Positions 46,894-56,498 of a stretch of DNA of 64,000 nucleotides are shown here, piece after piece; positions within the stretch are counted from its first letter, which is position 1; each line of letters begins with the position of its first letter. The stretch covers positions 930,001 to 994,000 of the forward strand of contig CP073746.1 in the NCBI GenBank assembly GCA_024397995.1. The letters run 5' to 3'. This stretch comes from a bacterium SCSIO 12827 (GTDB taxonomy: Bacteria; Pseudomonadota; Alphaproteobacteria; Rhodospirillales; Casp-alpha2). The notes beneath the pieces are model-generated. The model was given only the letters and a program-made list of their open reading frames with translations. It did no database searches and was not told where the DNA came from. The translations under genes were made by a program, and so were the position numbers.

Positions 46894-48696
46894 TCAACCC
46901 ACGATGCCGATGGAAATCCCGTCATCGGCACGTTTCGATTCCTTCTTCGTGACTGCGATCTGCTGCGCCAGATCATCGGGGGTGATGCCCCCTCGACCCG
47001 GTTTCAGGTGCATGACGGCGATGGACACGGATAGCAAGGGGAAGGTCCGCTCGACACCGCTGCGGTCTTTGGCGACGATTCCGCCAGCATCGCGGGCGGC
47101 CTTGTCGTAGAAGGTCTCGACCTGATGGCGGAACGACTCGCGCAGGTCCGTCAGACGTTCCCGCGCCTGGTTCAGGCCGATGCCGCGCCAGCCGGCAAAG
47201 AAATCGTCGCCGCCGATATGGCCCAGAAAGGCCCCGTCGGCGATGAAGGATTTCTTCAATAACTCCGCGAACAGAAGGATCGCCCGGTCGCCCTGACGGA
47301 ATCCGTAGGTGTCGTTGAACGGCTTGAAGTTGTCGAAATCGAAATAGGCGATGACCGCTTCGGTTTCGTCGTCGGCGACCAGATCGGTTACGTATTCGAC
47401 AACCATGTGATTGCCCGGAAGCTTGCTCAAAGGGTTGGCGTCCCGCGCCATGGCCAGATGCTTTTCGTTGACGACCTGAAGCAGCGACGCGGCGGTCAGG
47501 AAGCCGACGTAACGCAGGTTCTCGACCACGATGATCCCCTCCTGCGTGCCGGACAGGGAATATTTCTCCAGCACCCGTTCCGCATTGTCATGAATATCGG
47601 CCACGGGGCAGGGGCGGATGAATTCGTTGAGATGGCGCTTGTACGACACGTTGGCCAAGAGGTCCTTGCCATAGCGCGAATAGGTGAAGTCCTTCAGGTC
47701 TTCCTCGCGGGTGATGCCAAGCGGTTCATCCATGTCGTCGACCACGGGAAAGAAGGTCATGTTCTTGTTTTCGCGAAAATGCTCGAAGGTCGCCATAATG
47801 TCGCTGCTGTTGCGGATGGGGGCCGGCATGGACAGTTCCTGGTCGATGAAACGGCGGTCCGTCTCGCCCTTGCGCAGGTCGCGCACGCGTGGATAGGCGT
47901 CCCGCAGGTTGGTGCCCATGATCAGTGGCCGTTCGATGAAATAGCCCTGGATCAGGTTGCAGCCCATCTCCTTGCAGGTCAGCAGTTCCTTTTCCGTCTC
48001 CACGCCCTCGGCGATCACCGTGATGCCCAGGGTCTGGGCCAGGCTGACGACCTGCGACACGAACAGCTTTTTCATGCGGTCGGTCTCGATCCCGGAAATG
48101 AAGAAACGGTCGATCTTGATGTAATCGGGGTTTTGGTCGTACAGCAGCTTCAGCCCCGCGAAGCCGGTCCCAAAATCGTCGATGGCGATGCGGAACTGCC
48201 GGCGCCGGTAGATCTGTGCCAGGGTTTCGGTGTTGGAGACGTCACGGTCGATTTGATGGCGTTCGGACACTTCCAGGGTCACGCGCGCGGGTGCCAGGTT
48301 TGCTGCCCGGGCGGCCTCGACCGTGTCGACGGCACGATGGTCGTCGGTCAGCAGCACGCGATTGTCGATGTTCAGGAACAGGCGCACGGACGGCCCCAAG
48401 TCGAGGGCCGAAAACTGTTTCATGGCGCGTCCGCGCAGCAGGACCTCGACCTCCTGCAGAATGCCCATGCGGAAGGAGAAATCGAAAAAGGCGTGGATCG
48501 ACGTGAAGTCCAGGTCCTCCTGCCCACGCATCAGAGCCTCGACGCCGTAGAGATACCCCGTGTAGGGATTGATGATCGGCTGAAAGGCGAAGTGGACTTC
48601 CTCCCGCGCCCAGGTCAGAAACCGGGCGGTGGGATCTCTGGAGAGGCGGCGGGGTTCGGCAGTGGGGGCGTCGATGGTGGGGTCGGCGGGGTTCAT
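46894..48696 (-). CDS. EAL-CBS-GGDEF cyclic-di-GMP signalling protein
   Basis: 600 residues from the ATG at 48696 (GGAAG upstream). Residues ~25-265 form an EAL phosphodiesterase with intact motifs YGVEALMRG, RLFLNIDNR, LEVSERH, IAIDDFGTGFAGL, YIKIDRFF and VIAEGVETEKEL. A CBS pair (~275-420; FFPVVDDMDEPLGI, GIIVVENLRYVGFLT) follows, then a GGDEF domain whose signature is GGDDF (LGHIGGDDFFAG) and which lacks a clear I-site. The EAL domain is probably active; cyclase activity is possible but uncertain. The CBS pair may bind adenine nucleotides. Confidence 0.92.
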   Translation of the reverse strand: MNPADPTIDAPTAEPRRLSRDPTARFLTWAREEVHFAFQPIINPYTGYLYGVEALMRGQEDLDFTSIHAFFDFSFRMGILQEVEVLLRGRAMKQFSALDLGPSVRLFLNIDNRVLLTDDHRAVDTVEAARAANLAPARVTLEVSERHQIDRDVSNTETLAQIYRRRQFRIAIDDFGTGFAGLKLLYDQNPDYIKIDRFFISGIETDRMKKLFVSQVVSLAQTLGITVIAEGVETEKELLTCKEMGCNLIQGYFIERPLIMGTNLRDAYPRVRDLRKGETDRRFIDQELSMPAPIRNSSDIMATFEHFRENKNMTFFPVVDDMDEPLGITREEDLKDFTYSRYGKDLLANVSYKRHLNEFIRPCPVADIHDNAERVLEKYSLSGTQEGIIVVENLRYVGFLTAASLLQVVNEKHLAMARDANPLSKLPGNHMVVEYVTDLVADDETEAVIAYFDFDNFKPFNDTYGFRQGDRAILLFAELLKKSFIADGAFLGHIGGDDFFAGWRGIGLNQARERLTDLRESFRHQVETFYDKAARDAGGIVAKDRSGVERTFPLLSVSIAVMHLKPGRGGITPDDLAQQIAVTKKESKRADDGISIGIVG

Positions 48697-49023
48697 GGCG
48701 CTTCCGGTTGGTTGACGGCCCATGATGGTCGGGCGGGATATGGTTGAATGCGTCCCGATTTGTCGATGATTTTCGGCATAGGTCGGGAAATGTCCATGGT
48801 AATCACCACCTGAAATCAAAACTTCATACTCCGTTCATGGGGGGGCAGCCCGCATTGCCGTCGATGACCGTGAGGATGGATCCGGAGGGGGAATGCGGCG
48901 TCACGACGCAAAAGCATTCACATATTCTGGCATTCGAATATTATAGATTGTATCCGCGTCGCAGGGGATCACCCGCGCTTTGCGTGACGTGGTGAGGCGG
49001 TATTTGTATTCATTGGGGGCTCA
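48697..49023. other. divergent promoter region
   Basis: 327 nt between the EAL-GGDEF gene and a chemoreceptor gene. The one plausible plus-strand sigma-70 promoter is TTCACA (48917-48922) - 16 nt - TATTAT (48939-48944), in a short AT-rich stretch. No small gene is evident. Confidence 0.4.
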
Positions 49024-50997
49024 ATGACCAAATTGATCGACTTCAAGAAATTGAGTACGAAGTTCTTTGGGGCGACCGTGCTTCTGTTCGCCATCGCGGG
49101 GATCGTGATCGTCGTCATGAGCACGCGCAGCCTTGACCGGCTGAGCGCGATCATTGGCGAGGTCGATACGCTTCTGAGCCGCGAAAGTGCCGCCCTGCAA
49201 TCTGCCCATGCTGAGCGGTTGAAGGCGGAACAGGCCCGCGACCGAGCGGTGATAACCGCCGAGAACGCGAAAGAATTGGCCGCACGCCAGCAGCAGATCG
49301 CCGTCCGCGAAGCGGAACTACAGGGCTATTATCAGGGGGCTTTGCGCATCGTCGCGTCGCAGTTGGAATCCATCCTGTCCCCCATGAGCAAATCCGATCG
49401 GGAATTCTTTATTCTCGACGGATCGGTGTTCCTTACAGTGCTTGAGGGCGCCAATTCGATCGGGTTCTATCCGATCAGCGATCTCGACGGCCTGGCCGAC
49501 CTTGCCGACACGGAAGGGTTCGCGCCCGCGCGGGTCAAGACGTTCGAAAAGGTGATCAGCGACAATCTGGGCGTTGAAACCCCCTTTCTGGCCATCGACC
49601 GGGAGGCCGGCCTGATTCGCATCGCAGCCCTCATCGGTCCGACGGCGGAGCGCTTCGGCTTGATCGAAGTCATTCTTCAGGACCGCCTGACCCCCATGAA
49701 GACAGAGGCCCGCGAACTGGCTACGTCCTATGCGGCTAAGCTGTCGGAGCAATCGGCGGAACAGGACCGGCAGTTCCAAGCCCGGCTGGCGGAATTGGAA
49801 GCGCTGCGCAAGGCCGGTGAGGAAGAGCGTGCCCGGCAGGAGGCCCGGACCGCCGAAGAGGAACGCTCGGCCCGGCGCCTGTTGATCACGGCGGTGGTTC
49901 TGTCGTCCCTGTTCGGCGCGGTCGCCATCAGCGTGCTGGTCGTCAGGCTGATCACCCGGCCGCTTGGACGAAACGTCGCGATCATGTCGCGTCTGGCCGG
50001 CAATGACACGGATGTAGAGGTATCCGACGCCCACCGTACGGACGAAATCGGCGAAATGGCACAGGCGGTTCAGGTCTTCAAGGACAGTCTGATCGCGGCC
50101 GAACAACAGGCGGAGGAGCGGCGGGCCGAACGCGCGGCCCGCGAGGCCCGAGTCCAGAAGATCGAGGCCATGGCTAAGGAATTCGACGCCCAGGTGTCAG
50201 GGTCTCTCGACAACGTCAGTACCGCAACACGGGACATGCGGGCAACATCGGAGCAGATGTCTGGGGTCGCCCAGCAGACTGCTGATCAGACTAAATTGGT
50301 CACCCAGGCGTCGGAAACGGCGGCGGAAAGTGTGCAGACCGTGGCCACGGCGGCGGACGAGTTGAGCAAATCGATCACCGAGATCGCCGAACAGGCGGCG
50401 ACATCAAGTCAGGTATCCGAAGCGGCCGCCGGTCAGGCGCGCATGACGGACGAGAGGGTCCGGCGTCTGAACGATGCGGCGCTGAAGATTGGTGAGGTCA
50501 TTCGCCTGATCACCGACATCGCCGAGCAGACCAACCTTTTGGCCCTCAACGCGACCATCGAGGCGGCGCGTGCCGGAGAGGCTGGCAAGGGCTTCGCCGT
50601 GGTGGCGTCCGAGGTCAAGAACCTGGCCAATCAGACAGCCAAGGCGACCGAGGAAATCGCAGCCCAAGTCGCCAACATTCAAACGGAAACCGGCGACACG
50701 GTCCGCGCGATTGCGAAAATTTCAGAAAGTGTCGACCGAATGTGCGAAATCGCCGCCGGTATTTCCGCTGCGGTCGAGCAGCAGTCGGCGGCAACCCAGG
50801 AAATCGCCCGCAACACGGACGAGGCGACCACCGGTACCCGCCGCGCCAGCGACAGTACGGCCCAGGTCGCCAAGGCGGCGGCCGAAACGGAACAATCAGC
50901 CGCCGAAGTGTTGAAATCCGTCGATACCCTCGACCGGGAAGGGGACCGCCTGCGCCGTTATGTTACCGACTTCCTGGATCAGGTGCGCGCTGCCTGA
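49024..50997 (+). CDS. transmembrane methyl-accepting chemotaxis protein
   Basis: 657 residues. TM1 (~13-33, FFGATVLLFAIAGIVIVV), a ~250-residue periplasmic region that is strongly helical and charged at both ends (coiled-coil AELEALRKAGEEERARQEAR just before TM2), TM2 (~288-308, LITAVVLSSLFGAVAISVLV), HAMP, then the signalling domain with tip [20 protein letters not shown]. The sensory part shows no known ligand fold by eye. Receptor trimers would signal to CheA. It lies 77 nt upstream of the SpoIIE-type gene. Confidence 0.93.
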   Translation: MTKLIDFKKLSTKFFGATVLLFAIAGIVIVVMSTRSLDRLSAIIGEVDTLLSRESAALQSAHAERLKAEQARDRAVITAENAKELAARQQQIAVREAELQGYYQGALRIVASQLESILSPMSKSDREFFILDGSVFLTVLEGANSIGFYPISDLDGLADLADTEGFAPARVKTFEKVISDNLGVETPFLAIDREAGLIRIAALIGPTAERFGLIEVILQDRLTPMKTEARELATSYAAKLSEQSAEQDRQFQARLAELEALRKAGEEERARQEARTAEEERSARRLLITAVVLSSLFGAVAISVLVVRLITRPLGRNVAIMSRLAGNDTDVEVSDAHRTDEIGEMAQAVQVFKDSLIAAEQQAEERRAERAAREARVQKIEAMAKEFDAQVSGSLDNVSTATRDMRATSEQMSGVAQQTADQTKLVTQASETAAESVQTVATAADELSKSITEIAEQAATSSQVSEAAAGQARMTDERVRRLNDAALKIGEVIRLITDIAEQTNLLALNATIEAARAGEAGKGFAVVASEVKNLANQTAKATEEIAAQVANIQTETGDTVRAIAKISESVDRMCEIAAGISAAVEQQSAATQEIARNTDEATTGTRRASDSTAQVAKAAAETEQSAAEVLKSVDTLDREGDRLRRYVTDFLDQVRAA

Positions 50998-51074
50998 TCC
51001 TGCCAACGCCAAAAATAGGCTGAAATGCGACCGGACTATTTACCGATGTGATTGAATACGGGCATAGTTCCGGC

Positions 51075-52847
51075 ATGTCTAATGCTCCCGCCCTGAACAT
51101 CCGCGATGCCGCCGCGGAGGATGCCCGCCGGTTCCAGGCCAACCTGGAGCTGCTGGCCGAGATGTCGCAGGATTTCGCTGCCTCGCGTGATCTGGATGCG
51201 GCCTTGCTCAAGGCTGTCGGGCATATCACGGATTCGGTCAATGCGGAGGGCGGGGCTCTGTTCCTGCTCGACGAGAAGGGAGAAAACCTGCGCTGCCATG
51301 CCTGCGTCGGGGCGACGGAAATCACAGGCCTGGTAATCGCCGCCGACAAGGGCATCGTCGGGCGTTCCGTGCAGAACAACCTGGGCGAGATCGTCCGCGA
51401 CGTGTCGAAGGACCCGAATTTCTTCGGCGGCGTCGACGAAAAGACCGGCTATACGACCAAATCCATCCTCTGCGCGCCGCTGACGGTAAAGGGCGAACGG
51501 ATCGGCGCCATTGAGCTGATCAACAAGCGCGGCGGCGATGGGCTGTTCAGCCCCGACGACCTGCATTTTCTCGAAGCCTTGGCCGCATCGGCGGCGTTGG
51601 CCATTCTCAATGCCCGCCAGGCGGACGCGCTGCTGGAACAGGAGCGCATCAAGCGCGAACTGGAACTGGCCCGCGAAATTCAAAGCTCTCTGCTGCCCCG
51701 GCAGCCCGGCGATGACGCGCCCATCGGTGGCGTCAATCAGCCCGCGCGCGAGGTTTCCGGTGACTTTTTCGACCACTTCCCGCTTGAAGACGGGCGCATC
51801 TGTTTTTGCCTGGGCGACGTCTCGGGCAAGGGTGTGAACGCGGCCCTGCTGATGGCCAAGACCGCCAGCCTCTATCGCTGTCTGGGCAAGGCCATCTTGT
51901 CGCCGGGCCGTCTGCTGGCCCTGGTCAACCGCGAGATTTGTGAAACCGCGGCGCGCGGCATGTTCGTGACCATGGTCGGCGGCATCTATGATCCGCGCAC
52001 GGGTGTGGTGACGTTGTCCAACGCCGGGCACGAGCCGGCACTGCTGCTGACGCCGGAAGGCGATTTTCAGGCTTTCGAGGCCGAGGGCCCACCGCTCGGC
52101 ATTCTCGCCGATCCGCCGACCAAGGACGGTTATCCGGAAACGGCGGTCGACCTGAAGGGCGGCAGCCTGTGGGTGTTCACCGACGGGGTGACGGAAGGCT
52201 ATGTTGATGACGCCGGTACGGAACTGGGCGTCGACGGCGTGAAAAGGATTCTTTTGGAAACTCGGGGCCAGACGCTGCGGGCACGGCTGGATGCCGTGGT
52301 CGGGGTTATCCAGCCGGGCGACGGCGGCATGCGCGACGACGTCACCCTGTTGGGTGTCAGCGATACGGCGGCCGAGCGGCCGGCGGCCCTGGCCGCCGCC
52401 GAGCGGGTGGCCGGCGGGTCGGAATCGATCATGTCCATGCGCCTGCCGGCGCGGGCGGATCGGCTGCGGGTCATCCGCCAGGCCGTGCGCGCGGCCTTGG
52501 ATTTCCTGACCTGTGAGGATGAAATGACCGAACAGGTCATCCTGGCCGTGGACGAAGCCTGCCAGAACGTGGTGCGCCATGCCTATGGCGGACGCGCCGA
52601 CGGCGAGATCGCGATCGAACTCCGCCGAGAAGGTGATGATTTCGTGGTCGAACTGCAGGATTTCGCGGCCCCCGTCGATACGGACCAGGTCAAGGGGCGC
52701 GATCTCGATGATATCAAGCCAGGCGGGCTCGGCGTTCATTTGATCCGTGAGATCATGGACGACGTTCAGTTCGTGACGCCTCCCGCCGGGGTGGGTAATC
52801 TGTTACAACTGCGAAAGCGGCTTCAAACAAAAGCCGGCGCATCTTGA
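51075..52847 (+). CDS. GAF-PP2C (SpoIIE)-HATPase partner-switching protein
   Basis: 590 residues from the ATG at 51075. A GAF domain (~30-180), a SpoIIE/RsbU-type PP2C phosphatase (~215-430; metal Asp in REVSGDFFD, LGDVSGKG, RDDVTLLG), and a C-terminal GHKL ATPase (~455-585; N box VDEACQNVVRHAYGG, G box GGLGVHLIREIMDD) as in RsbW/SpoIIAB kinases. Phosphatase and anti-sigma-type kinase in one chain would set the phosphorylation state of a STAS protein. Exactly such a gene follows 11 nt later, and then the mla operon. Confidence 0.93.
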   Translation: MSNAPALNIRDAAAEDARRFQANLELLAEMSQDFAASRDLDAALLKAVGHITDSVNAEGGALFLLDEKGENLRCHACVGATEITGLVIAADKGIVGRSVQNNLGEIVRDVSKDPNFFGGVDEKTGYTTKSILCAPLTVKGERIGAIELINKRGGDGLFSPDDLHFLEALAASAALAILNARQADALLEQERIKRELELAREIQSSLLPRQPGDDAPIGGVNQPAREVSGDFFDHFPLEDGRICFCLGDVSGKGVNAALLMAKTASLYRCLGKAILSPGRLLALVNREICETAARGMFVTMVGGIYDPRTGVVTLSNAGHEPALLLTPEGDFQAFEAEGPPLGILADPPTKDGYPETAVDLKGGSLWVFTDGVTEGYVDDAGTELGVDGVKRILLETRGQTLRARLDAVVGVIQPGDGGMRDDVTLLGVSDTAAERPAALAAAERVAGGSESIMSMRLPARADRLRVIRQAVRAALDFLTCEDEMTEQVILAVDEACQNVVRHAYGGRADGEIAIELRREGDDFVVELQDFAAPVDTDQVKGRDLDDIKPGGLGVHLIREIMDDVQFVTPPAGVGNLLQLRKRLQTKAGAS

Positions 52848-52858
52848 GGGGACTGGAC

Positions 52859-53179
52859 ATGAAGCACGAAGTCAAAGACGTGGGCGAATCCGTCGTGATC
52901 GCCTTCGAAGGTGACGTCGATCTGCAAACGTCGCCGAAGGCGCGCGAAGCCCTGCTGGCCACCGTCGGCCAAGGCAAGCCCGTGGTCGTCGATCTTGCCA
53001 AGGTCGGCTATATCGATTCGTCGGGCGTGGCCTCGCTGGTGGAAGCCTTGCAGACCGCTAAGAAGGGCGGCCAGACCTTGGCCCTGGCGGCGGTCAGCGA
53101 AGGGGCGCTTCGGGTGCTCAAGCTGGCGCGCCTCGACGCCGTATTCGCCATCCATGAGAACGTCGACGACGCCGTATAG
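52859..53179 (+). CDS. STAS domain protein (anti-sigma antagonist/MlaB-like)
   Basis: 106 residues from the ATG at 52859, behind GAGGGG. A stand-alone STAS fold with the phosphorylation loop GYIDSSGVASLVEA; S54 aligns with phospho-Ser58 of SpoIIAA. Position between the SpoIIE-type protein and mlaE admits two roles: antagonist in a partner switch, or MlaB, the STAS subunit that binds MlaF. The two may be the same. Typical MlaB proteins are shorter of clear phosphosite, so the intact DSSG here is notable. Confidence 0.9.
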   Translation: MKHEVKDVGESVVIAFEGDVDLQTSPKAREALLATVGQGKPVVVDLAKVGYIDSSGVASLVEALQTAKKGGQTLALAAVSEGALRVLKLARLDAVFAIHENVDDAV

Positions 53180-53215
53180 AGCCTGCCCTAGCCCAGCCGA
53201 CCGGAGAACCCGCGC

Positions 53216-54031
53216 GTGACGCCAACCGATGCCCGAAACCCGATCGTTGTAACGACCGAAAAGGTCGGCCGCGCCGCCGTCGCCGGGATCGAGGAAATCG
53301 GCCTGGGCGCCATGATGGTGGTGGAAAGCTTCTATTGGTTGATCTTCGGGCGGCGCGAAAAACAGGCCGTGCGCCTGGGCGCCATCGCGGAGCAATGCAT
53401 GGCCATCGGCATCCAGGCAGTGCCGATCATCGCCCTTCTTGCCGCGACCATCGGCATGATGCTGGCGATTCAAGGTATCCATACGCTGCGTATTTTCGGG
53501 GCGGAAAGCCGGGTCACCGTCGGCATTTCTTTTTCCGTGGTGCGTGAATTCGCGCCGCTGATCACCGGCATCGTCATCGCCGGGCGGTCGGGATCGGCGC
53601 TGGCCGCGCGCATCGGCACCATGAAGATCAATCAGGAAGTCGATGCCCTTTATGTCATGGGCATCAATCCGGTGCGCTTCCTGGTCGTGCCGGCCATGGT
53701 GGCCATGGTGATCATGGTTCCGGCGCTGACGCTGTTTTCCGATTTCGTCGGCCTGTTCTTCGCCGGGGTCTACGTCAATCTGGACCTTGGTATCTCGCTT
53801 GCCGCCTATATGGATCAGACCATCGACCTGCTCAGCGTCGATGACCTGATGCACGGGCTCGGCAAAAGCGTCATCTTCTCGGTGCTTATCGCCGTGATCG
53901 GCGTGGTCAACGGGGCTTCGGTCCAGGGCGGGGCCGAAGGCGTGGGCAAGGCGACGACGCGCGCCGTGGTGCAATCCATTTCGGCGATTATCGTGACGGA
54001 CATGCTGTTCGCTTTCGTGGTTACGCGATAA
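53216..54031 (+). CDS. mlaE: MlaE-type ABC transporter permease
   Basis: 271 residues from a GTG start, five or six helices. GRAAVAGIEEIGLGAMMVVE, TLRIFGAESRVTVGISFSVV and GRSGSALAARIGTMKINQEV followed by DALYVMGINPVRFLVVP are the MlaE/YrbE signatures. It forms the membrane dimer of the MlaFEDB lipid transporter in the inner membrane. 36 nt after the STAS gene and 10 nt before mlaF. Confidence 0.95.
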   Translation: MTPTDARNPIVVTTEKVGRAAVAGIEEIGLGAMMVVESFYWLIFGRREKQAVRLGAIAEQCMAIGIQAVPIIALLAATIGMMLAIQGIHTLRIFGAESRVTVGISFSVVREFAPLITGIVIAGRSGSALAARIGTMKINQEVDALYVMGINPVRFLVVPAMVAMVIMVPALTLFSDFVGLFFAGVYVNLDLGISLAAYMDQTIDLLSVDDLMHGLGKSVIFSVLIAVIGVVNGASVQGGAEGVGKATTRAVVQSISAIIVTDMLFAFVVTR

Positions 54032-54041
54032 GGACGGGGCC

Positions 54042-54872
54042 ATGACCGACAGCACCGCATCGACGCCCCGCAACGTGATCGAGGTTCGCGATCTGGTCAC
54101 CCATTACGGCGACCGCATGATCCTCAAGGGCATTTCGATGGACGTCCATGCCGATGAGGTGATGGTTATCATGGGCGGGTCCGGGTCCGGGAAAAGCACA
54201 CTTTTGCGCCATCTGATGGCGTTGGAACACCATACCTCCGGAACCATGCGCATCCTGGGCGAAGACATCGACAAGCTGTCGGGGGTCGAATTGGTCGAAC
54301 TGCGCCAGAAGCTTGGCGTGGCGTTTCAGGGCGGGGCCCTGTTCTCGTCCATGACCGTGGGCGAAAACGTCATGTTGCCGCTGTTCGAACATACGGGCCT
54401 TGACCGAAAGACCATGGAAATCATGGCCCGCATGAAATTGGAAGTGGTCAGCCTGGGCGGGTTCGAAAACCTGATGCCGTCGGAACTGTCCGGCGGCATG
54501 ATCAAGCGCGCGGCCTTTGCCCGCGCCATCGTCATGGACCCCAAAATCCTGTTCTGCGACGAACCGTCGGCGGGGCTGGATCCGGTCGTCGCCTCGGCGC
54601 TGGACGATCTGATCCTGCTGCTGCGCGACGCCCTGGGTATGACCGTGGTCGTGGTTACCCATGAACTGGAAAGCGCGTTCAAGATCGCTGATCGCATCAC
54701 CATTCTGGATCGCGGCGAAATTCTGTTCATCGGCACGCCGGACGAGCTGCGTGCCGACCCGTCGCAACGCATCCAGAACCTGTTGAACCGGGTGGCCGAG
54801 GACGACACCATGGACGCGGATGCCTACCTGAATCGACTGACGGGCGAACAGCCCGCCTACCGACCCCTTTGA
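54042..54872 (+). CDS. mlaF: MlaF-type ABC transporter ATPase
   Basis: 276 residues. Walker A MGGSGSGKSTLLRHL, signature SELSGGMIKRAAFARA, Walker B ILFCDEPSAGLDP and switch VVTHELESA. The GGMIKR signature rather than GGQ is characteristic of MlaF/Mkl ATPases. It powers movement of phospholipid between the membranes. The C-terminal extension RVAEDDTMDADAYLNRLTG is where MlaB contacts MlaF in E. coli. Confidence 0.95.
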   Translation: MTDSTASTPRNVIEVRDLVTHYGDRMILKGISMDVHADEVMVIMGGSGSGKSTLLRHLMALEHHTSGTMRILGEDIDKLSGVELVELRQKLGVAFQGGALFSSMTVGENVMLPLFEHTGLDRKTMEIMARMKLEVVSLGGFENLMPSELSGGMIKRAAFARAIVMDPKILFCDEPSAGLDPVVASALDDLILLLRDALGMTVVVVTHELESAFKIADRITILDRGEILFIGTPDELRADPSQRIQNLLNRVAEDDTMDADAYLNRLTGEQPAYRPL

Positions 54873-54897
54873 AAACCGACACGGTGAGAGCGAAGAC

Positions 54898-55896
54898 GTG
54901 AGAAGCAACAAGATAAACTATCTGCTGGTCGGCACCTTCGTTCTGGCCATGATCGCCGGGTTGATCGTCGCATTGTCCGTGCTGACGGGCCGCACGGGGG
55001 CGACGGACGCCTACCACGCTTATTATTCGAACGTCACCGGCGTGAAATTCGGAACCCAGGTCGTTTACGAAGGCTACCCCATCGGTCAGGTCGAGACGGT
55101 GACACCGGAGCCGTCCAAGGGCGGCATGCGATTCCGTGTCGATTTCGAGATCAACGAAGGCTGGAAAATCCCCAAGGACAGCAAGGTGGCGATTGCGGCA
55201 CCTGGCCTGCTCGCGGCGGTGACGCTGAGCATTTCCGCCGGTGCCAGCCCCGATGCCTTGGCGCCGGGATCGGAAGTCGCGGCGGTTGAAGGCGGCGATC
55301 TGTTCGCCGTCGTGTCGGGTGTCGCGGAAAAGCTGGGCGGGCTCAGCGACAACAGCATCGAGCCCCTTCTGGCCAGCGTTCAACGGGCGGTGAACAACGC
55401 CAACAAGCTTCTGGACAATCACGGCGAGGCCCTGGCCGGCGACCTCAAGGAAATGATCAACGAGGCATCGCAGTTGGTCGCCGACGTCAGCCGCCGCGTT
55501 CCCGTGGTCATCGACAACATGGAACTGATCGCGTCGGACGTGAAGTCGTTCAGCGGCGAGCTGAAGGCCGCCGCCACCCCGGCGAACCGCAAGCTGATCG
55601 AGGAGACGATCGCCAATCTGAACGGTGCGACCAAGGACGCCCGTGCCGCCATGGCCAACGGCGACAAGCTGATGACGACCCTGACCGACATGGTCGGCAA
55701 GAACGACGGTGACCTGCGGCGTACCATCAAGGACGCCCGCTATGTGGTCGAAAGCGTCGCCCGTCGCATTGACGCCATCAACGAAAACCTGGAAGGCATG
55801 TCGCGCAATATGTTGGAATTCTCACGCCAGATCAGACAAAGCCCCGGTCTGCTGCTGAACAGCAAGCCGGTCACCGATGAGGCACAGGCGAAATGA
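54898..55896 (+). CDS. mlaD: MCE-domain lipid-binding protein MlaD
   Basis: 332 residues from a GTG start. One N-terminal membrane anchor (YLLVGTFVLAMIAGLIVALS), an MCE domain (~40-120; YYSNVTGVKFGTQVVYEGYP, IGQVETVTPEPS) and a long helical C-terminal part, roughly twice the length of E. coli MlaD. It would form the periplasmic hexamer of the transporter; the extra helices may form a tunnel or tether toward the outer membrane. Confidence 0.92.
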   Translation: MRSNKINYLLVGTFVLAMIAGLIVALSVLTGRTGATDAYHAYYSNVTGVKFGTQVVYEGYPIGQVETVTPEPSKGGMRFRVDFEINEGWKIPKDSKVAIAAPGLLAAVTLSISAGASPDALAPGSEVAAVEGGDLFAVVSGVAEKLGGLSDNSIEPLLASVQRAVNNANKLLDNHGEALAGDLKEMINEASQLVADVSRRVPVVIDNMELIASDVKSFSGELKAAATPANRKLIEETIANLNGATKDARAAMANGDKLMTTLTDMVGKNDGDLRRTIKDARYVVESVARRIDAINENLEGMSRNMLEFSRQIRQSPGLLLNSKPVTDEAQAK

Positions 55897-56498
55897 GGAT
55901 GGCCATGATCCGACGATTATCCGCGCTGGCATTGGTTGCCGTCCTGACGGCTTGCGGCGGCAACGCCACGGTGCCGGAAAACCATTTCTACCGGCTTGAG
56001 GTCACGCCGCCGGAAGCACCGGGCAAGCGATTGATGGCGGGCGTGCTTGAGGTTGACCGTCTGCTTGCCGCCGGCGAATTGACGCAGCGTTCCATCGTCT
56101 ATCGCCGCGCCGACAACCCGCATCAGCTTCAGGCCTATCACTATCATTTCTGGAACGAAGCGCCGGGGGTTTTGCTGCAGGCCGAACTGGTCAGCTACCT
56201 GCGCGCCGCCGGCATCGCCGGCACGGTAGTGACGCCGGAAATGCGGGCTCGGCCCGACTTCGCGGTCACCGGCCGGGTGGAGAAGCTGGAGAGGGTGATC
56301 GACGGATCGAACGCCGGCGTCATCGAGATGAACCTTGTGTTGCGCCGGGTCAACGACGGCACGGTGCTGGTCGCCAAGACCTATACCCGTGAATTCACAC
56401 CCAAGGACGATGGCTTGACGGCCCTGGTCAAGGGATTCAGCGCGGCCGCCCGCGAGATCTTCAAGGCCTTCGTTAACGACATTGCCGCGCAAATCTGA
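55893..56498 (+). CDS. ABC-type transport auxiliary lipoprotein (PqiC family)
   Basis: 201 residues. Its ATG overlaps the mlaD stop as ATGA. A signal peptide ends in the lipobox LTACGG, so the mature protein is a lipoprotein, and HFYRLEVTPPEA with ELVSYLRAAGI and FAVTGRVEKLERVID fits the ABC_trans_aux/PqiC family. PqiC-type proteins sit at the outer membrane and dock MCE proteins; here it probably replaces MlaC/MlaA functions for this Mla system. Confidence 0.88.
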   Translation: MRMAMIRRLSALALVAVLTACGGNATVPENHFYRLEVTPPEAPGKRLMAGVLEVDRLLAAGELTQRSIVYRRADNPHQLQAYHYHFWNEAPGVLLQAELVSYLRAAGIAGTVVTPEMRARPDFAVTGRVEKLERVIDGSNAGVIEMNLVLRRVNDGTVLVAKTYTREFTPKDDGLTALVKGFSAAAREIFKAFVNDIAAQI

